DNA from: Hyphomicrobiales bacterium
GTDB taxonomy: Bacteria; Pseudomonadota; Alphaproteobacteria; Rhizobiales; Rhizobiaceae
DNA: 64,000 bases
Assembly: GCA_900468805.1 (NCBI GenBank)
Contig: UEIF01000042.1
Span: 110,109 to 174,108, forward strand
Reading direction: 5' to 3'
Every line of letters begins with the position of its first letter. The stretch's first letter is position 1. The notes below the pieces were generated by a model. It made no database searches, was not told the DNA's origin, and saw only the letters and a program-made list of their open reading frames with translations. Shown piece after piece: positions 1 to 7,870 of this stretch. Both the position numbers and the translations under genes were made by a program.

Positions 1-93
1 CGTGCTCGCATTCTCGACCTCGAGCGATTCGGCGAAAGCCAGAAGATCCGTCGGGGATTTACTCTTAAGTTCCTGAAGCTTCATTTCAGCCAT
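1..93 (-). CDS. rho: Transcription termination factor Rho, N-terminal fragment
   Basis: Only the first 31 codons are in the window; the gene continues past the left edge. The translation begins MAEMKLQELKSKSPTDLLAF, the typical start of the Rho N-terminal helical domain that precedes the RNA-binding cold-shock fold. Rho is a hexameric RNA helicase that ends transcription of untranslated RNAs. It lies downstream of hemE and hemJ on the same strand, an order known from rhizobia. The 197 bases between hemJ and rho (94-290) hold no gene and probably form the rho leader; I see no clear intrinsic terminator in it. Confidence 0.9.
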   Translation of the reverse strand, partial: MAEMKLQELKSKSPTDLLAFAESLEVENAST

Positions 94-290
94 GAAGTGA
101 CCAATACTCGTTATTTTATAAGGGGAAAGGCGATGTTGGGTCGTTTTCGGTACTGCGAAAGGGCTCGCAGGCGACTGAACTCTACACACATGCCACGAAG
201 ATGAGGTGGCCGGAAAATAGCGAGTCAGAACCCCGCCCGCAAGGGGGCTGCTTAAAATGACTGAAATTTAACTTCAGCAACTCCTGGGCT

Positions 291-830
291 TCAAAAAGGC
301 TTCACCACCACCAGGATGACGATGAGGATCATCAGGGCTGTTGGCGCTTCATTCATGAAGCGCCAGTAACGCGCCGAACGACGGTTTTCATCGCGCTCGA
401 AGGCCCGCACAGCCCTGCTGAAAAAGACATGGACGACCGTCAGGAGAACAACCAGTCCGATCTTTGCATGCAGCCACCCGCCCTGGAAATCATAAACCGA
501 CCAGGCAAGATAAAGGCCAAAGATCCAGCTCAGCATCATCGCCGGGTTCATGATGATCTTGAGCAACCGGCGTTCCATCACCTTGAAGGTCTCGGATTGA
601 ATCGAACCGGGTTCCGCATCCGTGTGGTAGATGAAAAGGCGGGGCATGTAGAAAAGCCCGGCCATCCACGAGATCACGGCGATGATATGCAGCGCCTTGA
701 TCCAGAGATAGAGATTGTCGGGGTTCCAGCCGAAGAGGCCGACTGCAAGAAGAGCGAAAAAGGCGAGCGCAAAATGGGCACGCCGGCGGGCATAGGCACC
801 CGGTTTTTGATCCGTCTGCTTTTCCATCAC
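291..830 (-). CDS. hemJ: Protoporphyrinogen IX oxidase HemJ
   Basis: A 179-residue integral membrane protein of the HemJ (UPF0093) family, which oxidises protoporphyrinogen IX to protoporphyrin IX in haem synthesis. Hydrophobic segments lie near residues 18-36, 44-63, 90-112, 122-140 and 163-178. The stretch around residues 48-69, with HIIAVISWMAGLFYMPRLF, carries the conserved histidine and arginine of the family. Its start codon overlaps the hemE stop by 4 bases (ATGA), so the two haem genes are translationally coupled. A second ATG follows at codon 2, so the exact start is uncertain by one residue. Length and motifs match the family well. Confidence 0.93.
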   Translation of the reverse strand: MMEKQTDQKPGAYARRRAHFALAFFALLAVGLFGWNPDNLYLWIKALHIIAVISWMAGLFYMPRLFIYHTDAEPGSIQSETFKVMERRLLKIIMNPAMMLSWIFGLYLAWSVYDFQGGWLHAKIGLVVLLTVVHVFFSRAVRAFERDENRRSARYWRFMNEAPTALMILIVILVVVKPF

Positions 831-1864
831 GCAACCCCAGCGCCACGCACGCGCTCGACAAGCAGGCGCACATTCTCCGGGTCCGCCTGTGGCGTAATGC
901 CATGACCGAGATTGAAGATCAGCGGCCCGTTTCCAAGCGCCTGAAGAATATCATCGATACCATCCTCAAGCGAACGGCCGCCCGCCACGACACGCATCGG
1001 ATCGAGATTGCCTTGAACCGGTCCGTCCTTCTGCAACTCAGCCGCAAAGGCAAGCGGTACCGACCAATCGAGCCCGATCGCATCTGCGCCCGTCTTCTGC
1101 CGATAGGTCTTCAGCTGGTAGCCGGCACCTTTGGCAAAGGCGATGATCCGCGCCTGCGGCCGCTGAGCCTTGATCGAAGCAATCATGCGGGCAACCGGAC
1201 GGATAGCAAAGGCTTCGAATTCCCTCTCGCCGAGAACGCCGGCCCAGGAATCGAAGATCTGGACTGCATCGGCGCCGGCATCGATCTGCGCCACGAGATA
1301 GTCGGCGGAGACATCGGCAAGCAGCATCAATAAATGCTCGAACGCGCGCGGATGCTTGTAGGCGAACAGACGGGCAGGCGCCTGGTCCGGGGTGCCGTGA
1401 CCGGCAATCATATAGGTCGCAACCGTCCAGGGAGCGCCACAGAAGCCGAGGAGCGTCGTCTCTGGAGGAAGCTCGTCCCTCAGACGCTTCACCGTCTCCA
1501 GGACTGGCTGCAGATAATCGACGACATATTCTCCATCCAGTCCGGCGATGCCTGTCTCATCGATCGGATCCATTTCCGGACCATGCCCTTCGGTAAAGCG
1601 CACATTGCGCTTCATCGCATCAGGGATGACCAGGATATCGGAAAACAAGATGGCTGCGTCAAAGCCATAGCGCCGTATCGGCTGAAGTGTGACCTCCACC
1701 GCATAGTCGGGCGAATAACAGAGATCGAGGAAACTTCCTGCCTTGGCGCGTGTTTGCCTGTATTCCGGCAGATAACGACCTGCCTGCCTCATCAACCAGA
1801 GGGGAGGGGGCGTGAGGGTCTCACCATCGAGAACCCGCATAATTTTCCGGCGCGTTTCGCTCAA
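827..1864 (-). CDS. hemE: Uroporphyrinogen decarboxylase HemE
   Basis: A 345-residue cytoplasmic enzyme that converts uroporphyrinogen III to coproporphyrinogen III by removing four carboxyl groups. The hallmark motif PLWLMRQAGRYLPEYR is at residues 21-36, and the second conserved block IFDSWAGVL is in the C-terminal half. Length is normal for the family. The start codon sits about 12 bases from the AT-rich stretch of the probable replication origin, so the hemE promoter must lie inside the origin region, as in Caulobacter. hemJ follows with a 4-base overlap and rho beyond it, giving a leftward unit hemE-hemJ-rho. Confidence 0.96.
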   Translation of the reverse strand: MSETRRKIMRVLDGETLTPPPLWLMRQAGRYLPEYRQTRAKAGSFLDLCYSPDYAVEVTLQPIRRYGFDAAILFSDILVIPDAMKRNVRFTEGHGPEMDPIDETGIAGLDGEYVVDYLQPVLETVKRLRDELPPETTLLGFCGAPWTVATYMIAGHGTPDQAPARLFAYKHPRAFEHLLMLLADVSADYLVAQIDAGADAVQIFDSWAGVLGEREFEAFAIRPVARMIASIKAQRPQARIIAFAKGAGYQLKTYRQKTGADAIGLDWSVPLAFAAELQKDGPVQGNLDPMRVVAGGRSLEDGIDDILQALGNGPLIFNLGHGITPQADPENVRLLVERVRGAGVA

Positions 1865-2264
1865 GCGCTTCTTCCCTATAAAAAATCAAAGATATTTTAA
1901 AAGGTTTCTATTTCTTAGAGTCGGTGTCTATCAAGGATTAAAATCCATCCACCGCCGACGCCAATTGTCACGCAGCCCGGAACAACTCGAATAAAAAATC
2001 GCCTATCGTTTCAAAAACTATGGAAAATTCGAATCCTGAAAAGATTCCAGAGGCTTCGCGACACCGGTTTGAAACCCTCTCTGTGGATAGACTGTGGATG
2101 AATGTAGGACATATCGATATCGTCCCCGTCATCCACAAGCATCGAAGATATGACATCGCAAAAACCGGAATGTGGATAAGGAGGCAGGTTTTCCCTTGCC
2201 TCGGTCCACCCCGGCCCATTAGCTCTTCGCCATCCAGTCTTTTCAACAGGCGACGGAAAATAGC
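1865..2264. other. Probable chromosomal replication origin (oriC)
   Basis: This 400-base gene-free interval separates divergent hemE and ppsR, the position of the mapped Caulobacter origin (beside hemE) and the expected one in rhizobia. Positions 1877-1917 are AT-rich (35 of 41 bases A or T), suitable as an unwinding element. Positions 2082-2179 carry four DnaA boxes. Three GANTC sites, the target of the cell-cycle methylase CcrM, occur at 1918-1922, 2031-2035 and 2043-2047. Gene direction flips across the interval, as expected at an origin. I found no full CtrA site (TTAA-N7-TTAA). Assignment is by context plus motifs; initiation itself is inferred. Confidence 0.85.
2082..2179. promoter_or_regulatory. 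Cluster of four DnaA boxes
   Basis: Relative to the consensus TTATCCACA there are four 9-mers. Minus-strand boxes are at 2082-2090 (CTATCCACA), 2093-2101 (TCATCCACA) and 2171-2179 (TTATCCACA, perfect). A plus-strand box is at 2129-2137 (TCATCCACA). The first two share orientation and are 11 bases apart, about one helical turn, which suits cooperative DnaA binding. All deviations are at the second position, or the first plus second, where the consensus is weakest. Confidence 0.85.
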
Positions 2265-3086
2265 GTGGAGAACAGAACGAACTTCTTCCATCTGCATCTG
2301 ATTTCTGACTCGACGGGAGAGACTCTCATCTCTGCCGGCCGCGCTGCATCGGCGCAGTTCAAGTCCAGCCAGCCAATCGAACATGTCTACCCGCTGATCC
2401 GGAATCGCAAACAGCTTCTGCCGGTCCTACAGGCAATCGACAGTGAACCCGGCATCGTGCTTTACACGATCGTCGATCGCGAACTCGCGACCCTCATAGA
2501 TGAGCGTTGCGCAGAGATGGGCGTAGCATCGGTCAATGTCCTGGAGCCGGTCATCGGTGCGTTCCAGATCTATCTTGGTGCGCCATCAAGGCGCCGCGTC
2601 GGCGCCCAGCACGTCATGAACGCCGGATATTTCGCCCGGATCGAAGCCCTGAATTTCACCATGGATCATGACGACGGTCAGATGCATGAGGATTATAATG
2701 AAGCTGACGTCGTCATCGTCGGCATCAGTCGTACATCGAAGACGCCGACCAGCATCTATCTCGCAAACCGCGGCATCAAGACTGCGAACATACCCATCGT
2801 CTATGGCGTGCCTTTGCCGGAGGGCTTGCTGACTGCAACCAAACCTCTTGTCGTCTGCCTCATCGCTACCACCGACCGGATTTCTCAAGTTCGCGAAAAT
2901 CGCCTGCTCGGAACGACTCCCGGTTTCGACCGCGAACACTACACTGATCGTGCCGCAATCTCCGAGGAGCTGAAATATGCACGATCTCTCTGCGCCCGGC
3001 ATAATTGGCCGATGATCGATGTGACGCGACGCTCGATCGAGGAAACGGCAGCGGCCATCGTTGCCCTGCGGCCGAAGCTACGTTAA
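2265..3086 (+). CDS. ppsR: Pyruvate, phosphate dikinase regulatory kinase/pyrophosphorylase
   Basis: A 273-residue member of the DUF299 family, bifunctional enzymes that use ADP to phosphorylate and phosphate to dephosphorylate pyruvate phosphate dikinase or PEP synthase. The nucleotide-binding signature GISRTSKT is at residues 153-160, and the N-terminal HLISDSTGET block is present. The start is GTG at 2265; no better upstream start exists because the origin region precedes it. It is the first rightward gene after the origin, followed by maf 33 bases later. In rhizobia, which carry PPDK, this would tune pyruvate/PEP interconversion; the exact target is inferred. Confidence 0.92.
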   Translation: MENRTNFFHLHLISDSTGETLISAGRAASAQFKSSQPIEHVYPLIRNRKQLLPVLQAIDSEPGIVLYTIVDRELATLIDERCAEMGVASVNVLEPVIGAFQIYLGAPSRRRVGAQHVMNAGYFARIEALNFTMDHDDGQMHEDYNEADVVIVGISRTSKTPTSIYLANRGIKTANIPIVYGVPLPEGLLTATKPLVVCLIATTDRISQVRENRLLGTTPGFDREHYTDRAAISEELKYARSLCARHNWPMIDVTRRSIEETAAAIVALRPKLR

Positions 3087-3119
3087 GCGCTGAATAACCG
3101 AATCGCTGCCGAGGATTTG

Positions 3120-3719
3120 ATGACACCGAAGCTCGTTCTTGCATCGTCGAGCCCGTTCCGGCGGATGCTGATGGAAAATGCGGGCCTTGCGTTTGAAGCG
3201 CATGCCGCCCAAATCGACGAACGGTCAATCGAGGCGCCGCTGGAAAAATCGGGTGCAACGCCGGATGAGGTGGCGCTCGTTCTCGCGCAAGCAAAGGCGA
3301 ACGACGTCAGCCGGCGTTTCAGCGGCGCGCTGGTCATTGGTTCGGACCAGACAATGTCACTCGGTTCCCGGGTTTTTCACAAGCCGAAGGATATGGATGA
3401 TGCTGCCAATCATCTGCGTGTACTCGCGGGTAAGACGCATCGCTTGAATAGCGCAATCGCAATCGTCCGTGGCGGAGAAGTCTTGTGGCGGTACGTTGCG
3501 CACGCCGAACTGACGATGCGCCCATTGGCCGATGATTTCATCGCGCGTCATCTGGAACGCGTCGGCACAAAAGCACTGGCGAGTGTCGGCGCCTATCAGC
3601 TCGAGGGGGAGGGGATCCAGCTGTTCGAGAAGATCGACGGCGATTATTTCACGATCCTTGGCCTGCCGATGTTACCCCTTCTTGCGAAACTCCGGAAACT
3701 GGAAGCGATCAATGGATGA
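3120..3719 (+). CDS. maf: Maf-family nucleotide pyrophosphatase (YceF-like)
   Basis: About 199 residues of the Maf fold, which hydrolyses non-canonical or modified nucleoside triphosphates. The N-terminal substrate loop LASSSPFRRMLMENAGL is at residues 5-21, and the central motif reads IGSDQTM. SDQ in place of ADT resembles the YceF subgroup (7-methyl-GTP specific) more than the YhdE subgroup (dTTP/UTP). A TTG directly precedes the ATG at 3120; I chose the ATG because GAGGA at 3111-3115 sits 4 bases before it and would be too close to the TTG. The stop overlaps the start of aroE by several bases. Confidence 0.88.
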   Translation: MTPKLVLASSSPFRRMLMENAGLAFEAHAAQIDERSIEAPLEKSGATPDEVALVLAQAKANDVSRRFSGALVIGSDQTMSLGSRVFHKPKDMDDAANHLRVLAGKTHRLNSAIAIVRGGEVLWRYVAHAELTMRPLADDFIARHLERVGTKALASVGAYQLEGEGIQLFEKIDGDYFTILGLPMLPLLAKLRKLEAING

Positions 3720-4569
3720 TTCACGTGAAACACATGGGCCGAAAGCGTTTGTCACGGGCTTTCCCGTCAAGCACTCGCGCTCGCCATTGATCCACGGACA
3801 TTGGCTGAAAACGCTCAATTTGCCCGGCAGCTACCGAGCCCATGAAGTTGCCCCGGAAGCCTTTGCGGATTTCATCACTTCATTGCGGGATGGCAGCGCC
3901 GGTTTTGTCGGCGGCAACGTCACGATCCCTCACAAGGAACTGGCGACCAAACTTGCCGATCAGCCGGACGAGCTCTCGGAAGAGCTTGGCGCGTCGAACA
4001 CGCTGTGGCTGGAGGATGGAAGACTTCTTGCCACCAACACCGATGGCCGCGGTTTCACCGCCAATCTCGACGACCGCCACCCCGGCTGGGACCGTCATGA
4101 CAAGGTCGTCATCTTCGGCGCGGGGGGCGCGAGCCGTGCTGTCATCCAGGCTGTTCGCGAGCGCGGCTTCAGAGAAATCCACGTCGTCAATCGTACGGTC
4201 GAGAGAGCACGTGAACTGGCCGATCGCTTTGGCTCGAAAGTCCATGCCCATCCGACGGGCGCACTTGGTGAAGTCATGAAAGGTGCGGGGCTGTTCATCA
4301 ATACCACATCGCTCGGGATGGATGGCGAGGCGGCGCCCGCGATCGACTTCTCGCCGCTTGCCTCGGATGCCGTGGTCACCGACATCGTCTACGTGCCGCT
4401 GAAAACGCCGATCCTCGCTCAGGCGGCGCAACAGGGTTTCGCCATCGTCGATGGTCTCGGCATGCTGCTGCACCAGGCCGTGCCCGGGTTTGAAAAATGG
4501 TTCGGCAAACGGCCGGTCGTCGATGAAACGCTGCGAGCTCTGATCATCGCGGATATGGAAAAACACTGA
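3712..4569 (+). CDS. aroE: Shikimate 5-dehydrogenase AroE
   Basis: A 285-residue NADPH-dependent enzyme reducing 3-dehydroshikimate to shikimate in aromatic amino-acid synthesis. Substrate-binding SRSPLIHG is at residues 22-29, the catalytic lysine is K75 in TIPHK, NTDG is at 109-112 and the nucleotide loop GAGGAS at 136-141. The open frame extends further upstream inside maf, but the ATG at 3712 gives the family's normal N-terminus (MDDSRETHGPKAFVTGFPV). It overlaps the maf stop, and its own stop overlaps the coaE start (TGATG), so translation is coupled. A parS-like sequence covers its first codons. Confidence 0.95.
   Translation: MDDSRETHGPKAFVTGFPVKHSRSPLIHGHWLKTLNLPGSYRAHEVAPEAFADFITSLRDGSAGFVGGNVTIPHKELATKLADQPDELSEELGASNTLWLEDGRLLATNTDGRGFTANLDDRHPGWDRHDKVVIFGAGGASRAVIQAVRERGFREIHVVNRTVERARELADRFGSKVHAHPTGALGEVMKGAGLFINTTSLGMDGEAAPAIDFSPLASDAVVTDIVYVPLKTPILAQAAQQGFAIVDGLGMLLHQAVPGFEKWFGKRPVVDETLRALIIADMEKH
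3717..3732. other. ParB parS-like site 1
   Basis: TGATTCACGTGAAACA matches the bacterial parS consensus TGTTTCACGTGAAACA at 15 of 16 positions and keeps the palindromic core CACGTG. It lies about 1.5 kb from the probable origin, inside the maf/aroE junction, as expected for ParB loading sites clustered near origins. A second copy with the same 14-base core occurs at 42906-42921. Confidence 0.7.
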
Positions 4570-5180
4570 TGCTGAGGATCGGCCTGACCGGCTCTATCGG
4601 GATGGGCAAATCGACAACGGCGAAGCTCTTTGCCGAAGCCGATGTGCCCGTCAACGATTCCGATGCTGTCGTGCATGATCTGTATGCCGGCGAGGCAGCC
4701 CCCCTGGTCGATGCCGCGTTTCCCGGCACGATGAAAAGCAGTGCCGTCGACCGTCAGGAGCTCGGCCGTCAGCTCGCGCGAAACCCGGACAGTTTCAAAC
4801 GGCTCGAACAAATCGTTCATCCGCTGGTCCGCAAACGAGAAGGCGAATTCCTGGACCGACAGCGACAGGCGGGCGCGGACATGGTGGTGCTCGATATACC
4901 CCTGCTTTTCGAAACCGGCGCCGAACAAAGGGTCGATGCAATCGTCGTCGTCAGCGCTGATCCACAGATTCAGCGCGAAAGAGTGCTTGCGCGTCCGAAC
5001 ATGACGGAGGAAAAATTCAATATGATTCTCTCCCGCCAGATATCAGATGCGGAAAAGCGTCGCCGGGCTGACTATATCGTGGATACCGGCCACGGCATCG
5101 AGGCGGCAAGAAAACAGGTGGCTGAGATCATCGCCGACCTGAAAAGACGGATAGCGAAGGAAGAAGCCCCGCATGCGTGA
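4569..5180 (+). CDS. coaE: Dephospho-CoA kinase CoaE
   Basis: A 203-residue P-loop kinase that phosphorylates the 3' hydroxyl of dephospho-CoA in the last step of coenzyme A synthesis. The Walker A motif GSIGMGKS is at residues 8-15, followed by the substrate block NDSDAVVHDLY, and the family signature VVLDIPLLFETG lies mid-protein. It starts inside the aroE stop codon and ends 8 bases into dnaQ, so maf-aroE-coaE-dnaQ forms one compact rightward unit, the order seen widely in alphaproteobacteria. Confidence 0.95.
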   Translation: MLRIGLTGSIGMGKSTTAKLFAEADVPVNDSDAVVHDLYAGEAAPLVDAAFPGTMKSSAVDRQELGRQLARNPDSFKRLEQIVHPLVRKREGEFLDRQRQAGADMVVLDIPLLFETGAEQRVDAIVVVSADPQIQRERVLARPNMTEEKFNMILSRQISDAEKRRRADYIVDTGHGIEAARKQVAEIIADLKRRIAKEEAPHA

Positions 5181-5883
5181 AATCATTTTCGATACGGAAA
5201 CCACCGGCCTCGACAATCGCACGGACCGTATTATCGAAATTGGCGGCATTGAACTCTTCAACCATTTTCCGACAGGCAGGACGATCCACCTTTTCGTCAA
5301 TCCGGGCGATCAGAAAGTTCATCCCGACGCACTCGCCGTCCACGGCATCACAGACGAATTCCTGAAGGACAAACCGCCTTTTGCCGATGTCGTCGAGCAG
5401 GTCCTGGAATTCTTCGGTGACGGCAAATGGATCGCCCACAACGCTACCTTCGATATGGGCTTCATCAACTCCGAACTAGCCCGGATCAGCCTGCCGCCGA
5501 TCCTGCCGGATCGCGTCATCGATACCCTGTCGCTTGCTCGACGCAAGCATCCGATGGGTCCGAATTCGCTGGATGCTCTCTGCCGTCGTTATGGCATCGA
5601 CAACTCGCACCGTACGAAACACGGCGCCCTTCTCGACTCCGAGCTTCTCGCCGAAGTTTATATCGAGATGATCGGTGGTCGGCAGACAGCACTCGGTCTT
5701 GCCGGCCCCGCGAGACAGCGCGCTGATGACGTCTCGGTCGAGGAGGTCGTGATCGCCGCCATCATCGAGCGGCCCCGTCCACTGGCGCCGCGATTGAGCG
5801 AAGCGGAGGCCGAGGCCCACGACGCCTTGATCGCCAAGCTTGGTCAAAAGGCGGTCTGGTCGAAATACGATCAGCTCAACTGA
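5173..5883 (+). CDS. dnaQ: DNA polymerase III epsilon subunit (3'-5' proofreading exonuclease)
   Basis: A 236-residue DEDDh exonuclease that proofreads for the replicative polymerase. The Exo I motif FDTETTGLD gives catalytic D7 and E9; Exo II is IAHNATFDMGFIN; Exo III is KHGALLDSELLAEVY with the histidine and aspartate pair. The C-terminal tail after about residue 185 would hold the alpha-binding region. It overlaps the end of coaE by 8 bases. A strong two-way terminator follows before convergent secB. Confidence 0.95.
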   Translation: MREIIFDTETTGLDNRTDRIIEIGGIELFNHFPTGRTIHLFVNPGDQKVHPDALAVHGITDEFLKDKPPFADVVEQVLEFFGDGKWIAHNATFDMGFINSELARISLPPILPDRVIDTLSLARRKHPMGPNSLDALCRRYGIDNSHRTKHGALLDSELLAEVYIEMIGGRQTALGLAGPARQRADDVSVEEVVIAAIIERPRPLAPRLSEAEAEAHDALIAKLGQKAVWSKYDQLN

Positions 5884-5890
5884 AAACAAA

Positions 5891-5915
5891 AATGCCCGGG
5901 CAAAACCCGGGCATT
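5891..5915. terminator. Bidirectional intrinsic terminator, dnaQ/secB
   Basis: Perfect 10-bp inverted repeat (AATGCCCGGG at 5891-5900, CCCGGGCATT at 5906-5915) with loop CAAAA, between convergent dnaQ and secB. The flanking AACAAAAA gives a good U-tract for secB transcripts; the dnaQ side has a weaker tail. Confidence 0.85.
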
Positions 5916-5938
5916 GAATATCCGTCTGGTAAGACCGC

Positions 5939-6421
5939 TTAGTTCGGAACGGCCTGAACCTTGGAACGGGTCTGTTCCTCGGCAACGCGCTGCGCAAACA
6001 TCTGCGCGAAATCGATCGGATCGATCATCAGCGGCGGGAAGCCGCCATTGCGCGTGACGTCGGCAATGATCTGGCGTGCAAACGGGAAGAGCATACGCGG
6101 GCACTCGATGAAGAGAACCGGCAGCATGTGCTCCTGCGGGAAGCCGGCAACGCGGAAGACGCCGCCATAGACGAGCTCGGTATGGAATACCGTCTTGTCG
6201 CCTTCCTTGGCTTCAGCGATCAGCGAAAGCACGACATCGAAATCCGTATCGGACAGCGGATTGGCATTGACGTTCACATTGATGTTGATCGCCGGTGCCT
6301 TGTCACGAGCCTGAAGCGAACGCGGTGCGCCCGGATTTTCGAAGGAGAGATCCTTGACGTATTGGGCAAGGATCGAAAGGGTCGGGCTCGCTGCACCGTT
6401 GCTGTTGTTGTCGTCTGCCAT
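5939..6421 (-). CDS. secB: Protein-export chaperone SecB
   Basis: A 160-residue cytoplasmic chaperone that keeps preproteins unfolded and hands them to SecA. The core LSILAQYVKDLSFENPGAP is the family signature, and the C-terminal half has the usual PFARQIIADVTRNGGFPPL block. I placed the start at the ATG giving MADDNNSNG because GAGGAAAA lies just upstream on the coding strand; the frame stays open 7 codons further. It stands alone on the minus strand, convergent with dnaQ, with fxsA upstream. Confidence 0.95.
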   Translation of the reverse strand: MADDNNSNGAASPTLSILAQYVKDLSFENPGAPRSLQARDKAPAININVNVNANPLSDTDFDVVLSLIAEAKEGDKTVFHTELVYGGVFRVAGFPQEHMLPVLFIECPRMLFPFARQIIADVTRNGGFPPLMIDPIDFAQMFAQRVAEEQTRSKVQAVPN

Positions 6422-6518
6422 GGGATTTTCCTCGAGGGGCATTGGATGGTGCCGCCATCTAACATTTCGGGGATGGGCTTACAACCCTGGGCGCCCGGCG
6501 CAGCAATACGTCGCCGCA

Positions 6519-7037
6519 TCAGTCGCCGAGCTGTTTGCCGGACCAGGGCGACTTGCCGTCCGGTTCCCGATGATAGTCCTCTTCATCGAGATCGACCACC
6601 TTTGAATCGCTCGACTTACCCGGCCGGCTTCGAAAATCCGGACGCGAGGACGCGGAAGATCCAGTGCCACCGGTGCCGACAACGACGAAGCGCTTGGCGA
6701 TCGACCGCCAAAGCAGATTGCGAACCTGCGGAATGAGGAGCAGGATCGCCAGGATATCGGAGAGAAAGCCCGGGATGATGAAAAGTAGCGAGGCAATCAC
6801 ATTCATCGCCGGATCGAGCAATTCGCGTCCGGGCATGGTGCCATTGCGACCTTCGGCGGACATGCGTCGCAATATGCCGATACCCTGCCGACGCAGGAGG
6901 AATGAGCCGACGACAAAGCCCAGCACGACAAGCGCCAGGGTCGCTGCAAGCCCGATCGCGCGGCCGACAATCACGAAGCCGGCGATCTCGGCGAGCGGCA
7001 AAAGCAGCACAAAAACCGGCAGCATGGAAAAATGCAT
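6519..7037 (-). CDS. fxsA: FxsA-family membrane protein
   Basis: A 172-residue inner-membrane protein of the FxsA family, named for relief of phage T7 exclusion by F plasmid when overproduced; its normal role is not established. Hydrophobic segments cover about residues 6-26, 28-48 and 74-104, and LLPLAEIAGFVIVGRAIG is the family's N-terminal signature. The C-terminal 60 residues are polar and low in complexity, with RSRPGKSSDSKVVDLDEED. The 97 bases between it and secB hold no recognisable element. It is divergent from the Tim44-like gene. Confidence 0.85.
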   Translation of the reverse strand: MHFSMLPVFVLLLPLAEIAGFVIVGRAIGLAATLALVVLGFVVGSFLLRRQGIGILRRMSAEGRNGTMPGRELLDPAMNVIASLLFIIPGFLSDILAILLLIPQVRNLLWRSIAKRFVVVGTGGTGSSASSRPDFRSRPGKSSDSKVVDLDEEDYHREPDGKSPWSGKQLGD

Positions 7038-7094
7038 CTATCTATCCCGAGTGCTCGGGCTCCTCTTGGCACTGGCGAAGATACCAGCCATGAT

Positions 7095-7123
7095 TTGAAT
7101 CATCCGTGTAGCCGGACTATATG
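7095..7123 (+). promoter_or_regulatory. Likely sigma-70 promoter of the Tim44-like gene
   Basis: TTGAAT at 7095-7100 and TATATG at 7118-7123 are separated by exactly 17 bases, close to the rhizobial vegetative promoter pattern CTTGAC-N17-CTATAT. It sits about 40 bases before the ATG at 7166. A GANTC methylation site (7098-7102) overlaps the -35 element. Confidence 0.45.
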
Positions 7124-7165
7124 GTGATAGAAATCAGGGATGTTAACAGCGAATAGCGGCGGGAT

Positions 7166-7870
7166 ATGAGTTCAAACGACTTCATCACATTATTTTTTCT
7201 GGTGGCGGCGGTGCTGATTTTCTTTCAGCTCCGGTCCGTTCTTGGACGCCGCACGGGAAATGAGAAGCCGCCGCGTGATCTCTATACGCCACGGGATGCC
7301 GCGCAGAACGATACCGCCGATGCCGGCAAGGTCGTAACCCTGCCGCGACGTGATGCGAATGGCGAAGAGGAAGAGCGATTCTCCGCAATTGACGCTTTTG
7401 CGCCGGCCGGCACGCCGCTGAACGAATCTCTGCGCGCGCTCAACAGGTCCGATCCGTCTTTCAATCCGAAGGAATTCCTGAACGGCGCCCGAATGGCATA
7501 CGAGATGATCGTCATGGCCTTCGCGGATGGTGACCGGAAAACTCTGAAGAACCTTCTCTCCCGCGAAGTCTATGACGGCTTCGACGCGGCGATCACCGAT
7601 CGCGAAAACAAGGGCGAAAAGATGAAGTCCACTTTTGTCGGCATCGACAAGGCGGAGATCACTCACGCCGAGACGAAGGGCAGTGAAGCCCAGATCACGG
7701 TCCGCATCATCAGCCAGTTGATCTCTGCCACCTATGACAAGAATGAGACGTTGATTGACGGCGATGCCGAGAATGTCGCCGAGGTCAACGATCTCTGGAC
7801 CTTCGCGCGCGACACTCGTTCGCGTGATCCCAACTGGAAACTCGTGGCAACCGAATCGGAACATGAGTGA
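7166..7870 (+). CDS. Tim44/TimA-like membrane-anchored protein
   Basis: A 234-residue protein with one N-terminal transmembrane segment (about residues 5-23), a polar linker, and a C-terminal Tim44-like domain from about residue 80 (fold shared with mitochondrial Tim44 and ribosomal L45). Block ALNRSDPSFNPKEFLNGA opens the domain. Bacterial members are inner-membrane proteins of uncertain function. The stop overlaps the start of mltA (ATGAGTGA), so the two are translated together. This pairing may mean an envelope function, which is inference. Confidence 0.85.
   Translation: MSSNDFITLFFLVAAVLIFFQLRSVLGRRTGNEKPPRDLYTPRDAAQNDTADAGKVVTLPRRDANGEEEERFSAIDAFAPAGTPLNESLRALNRSDPSFNPKEFLNGARMAYEMIVMAFADGDRKTLKNLLSREVYDGFDAAITDRENKGEKMKSTFVGIDKAEITHAETKGSEAQITVRIISQLISATYDKNETLIDGDAENVAEVNDLWTFARDTRSRDPNWKLVATESEHE

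Noticed and set aside
231..250. C-rich/G-rich hairpin downstream of hemJ as a terminator.
   Set aside because: Only a 4-bp reliable stem and no T-run on the minus strand.
2028..2040. TTCGAATCC, resembling a tRNA T-loop.
   Set aside because: No acceptor stem, anticodon stem or CCA end around it; it lies in the origin region and contains a GANTC site.
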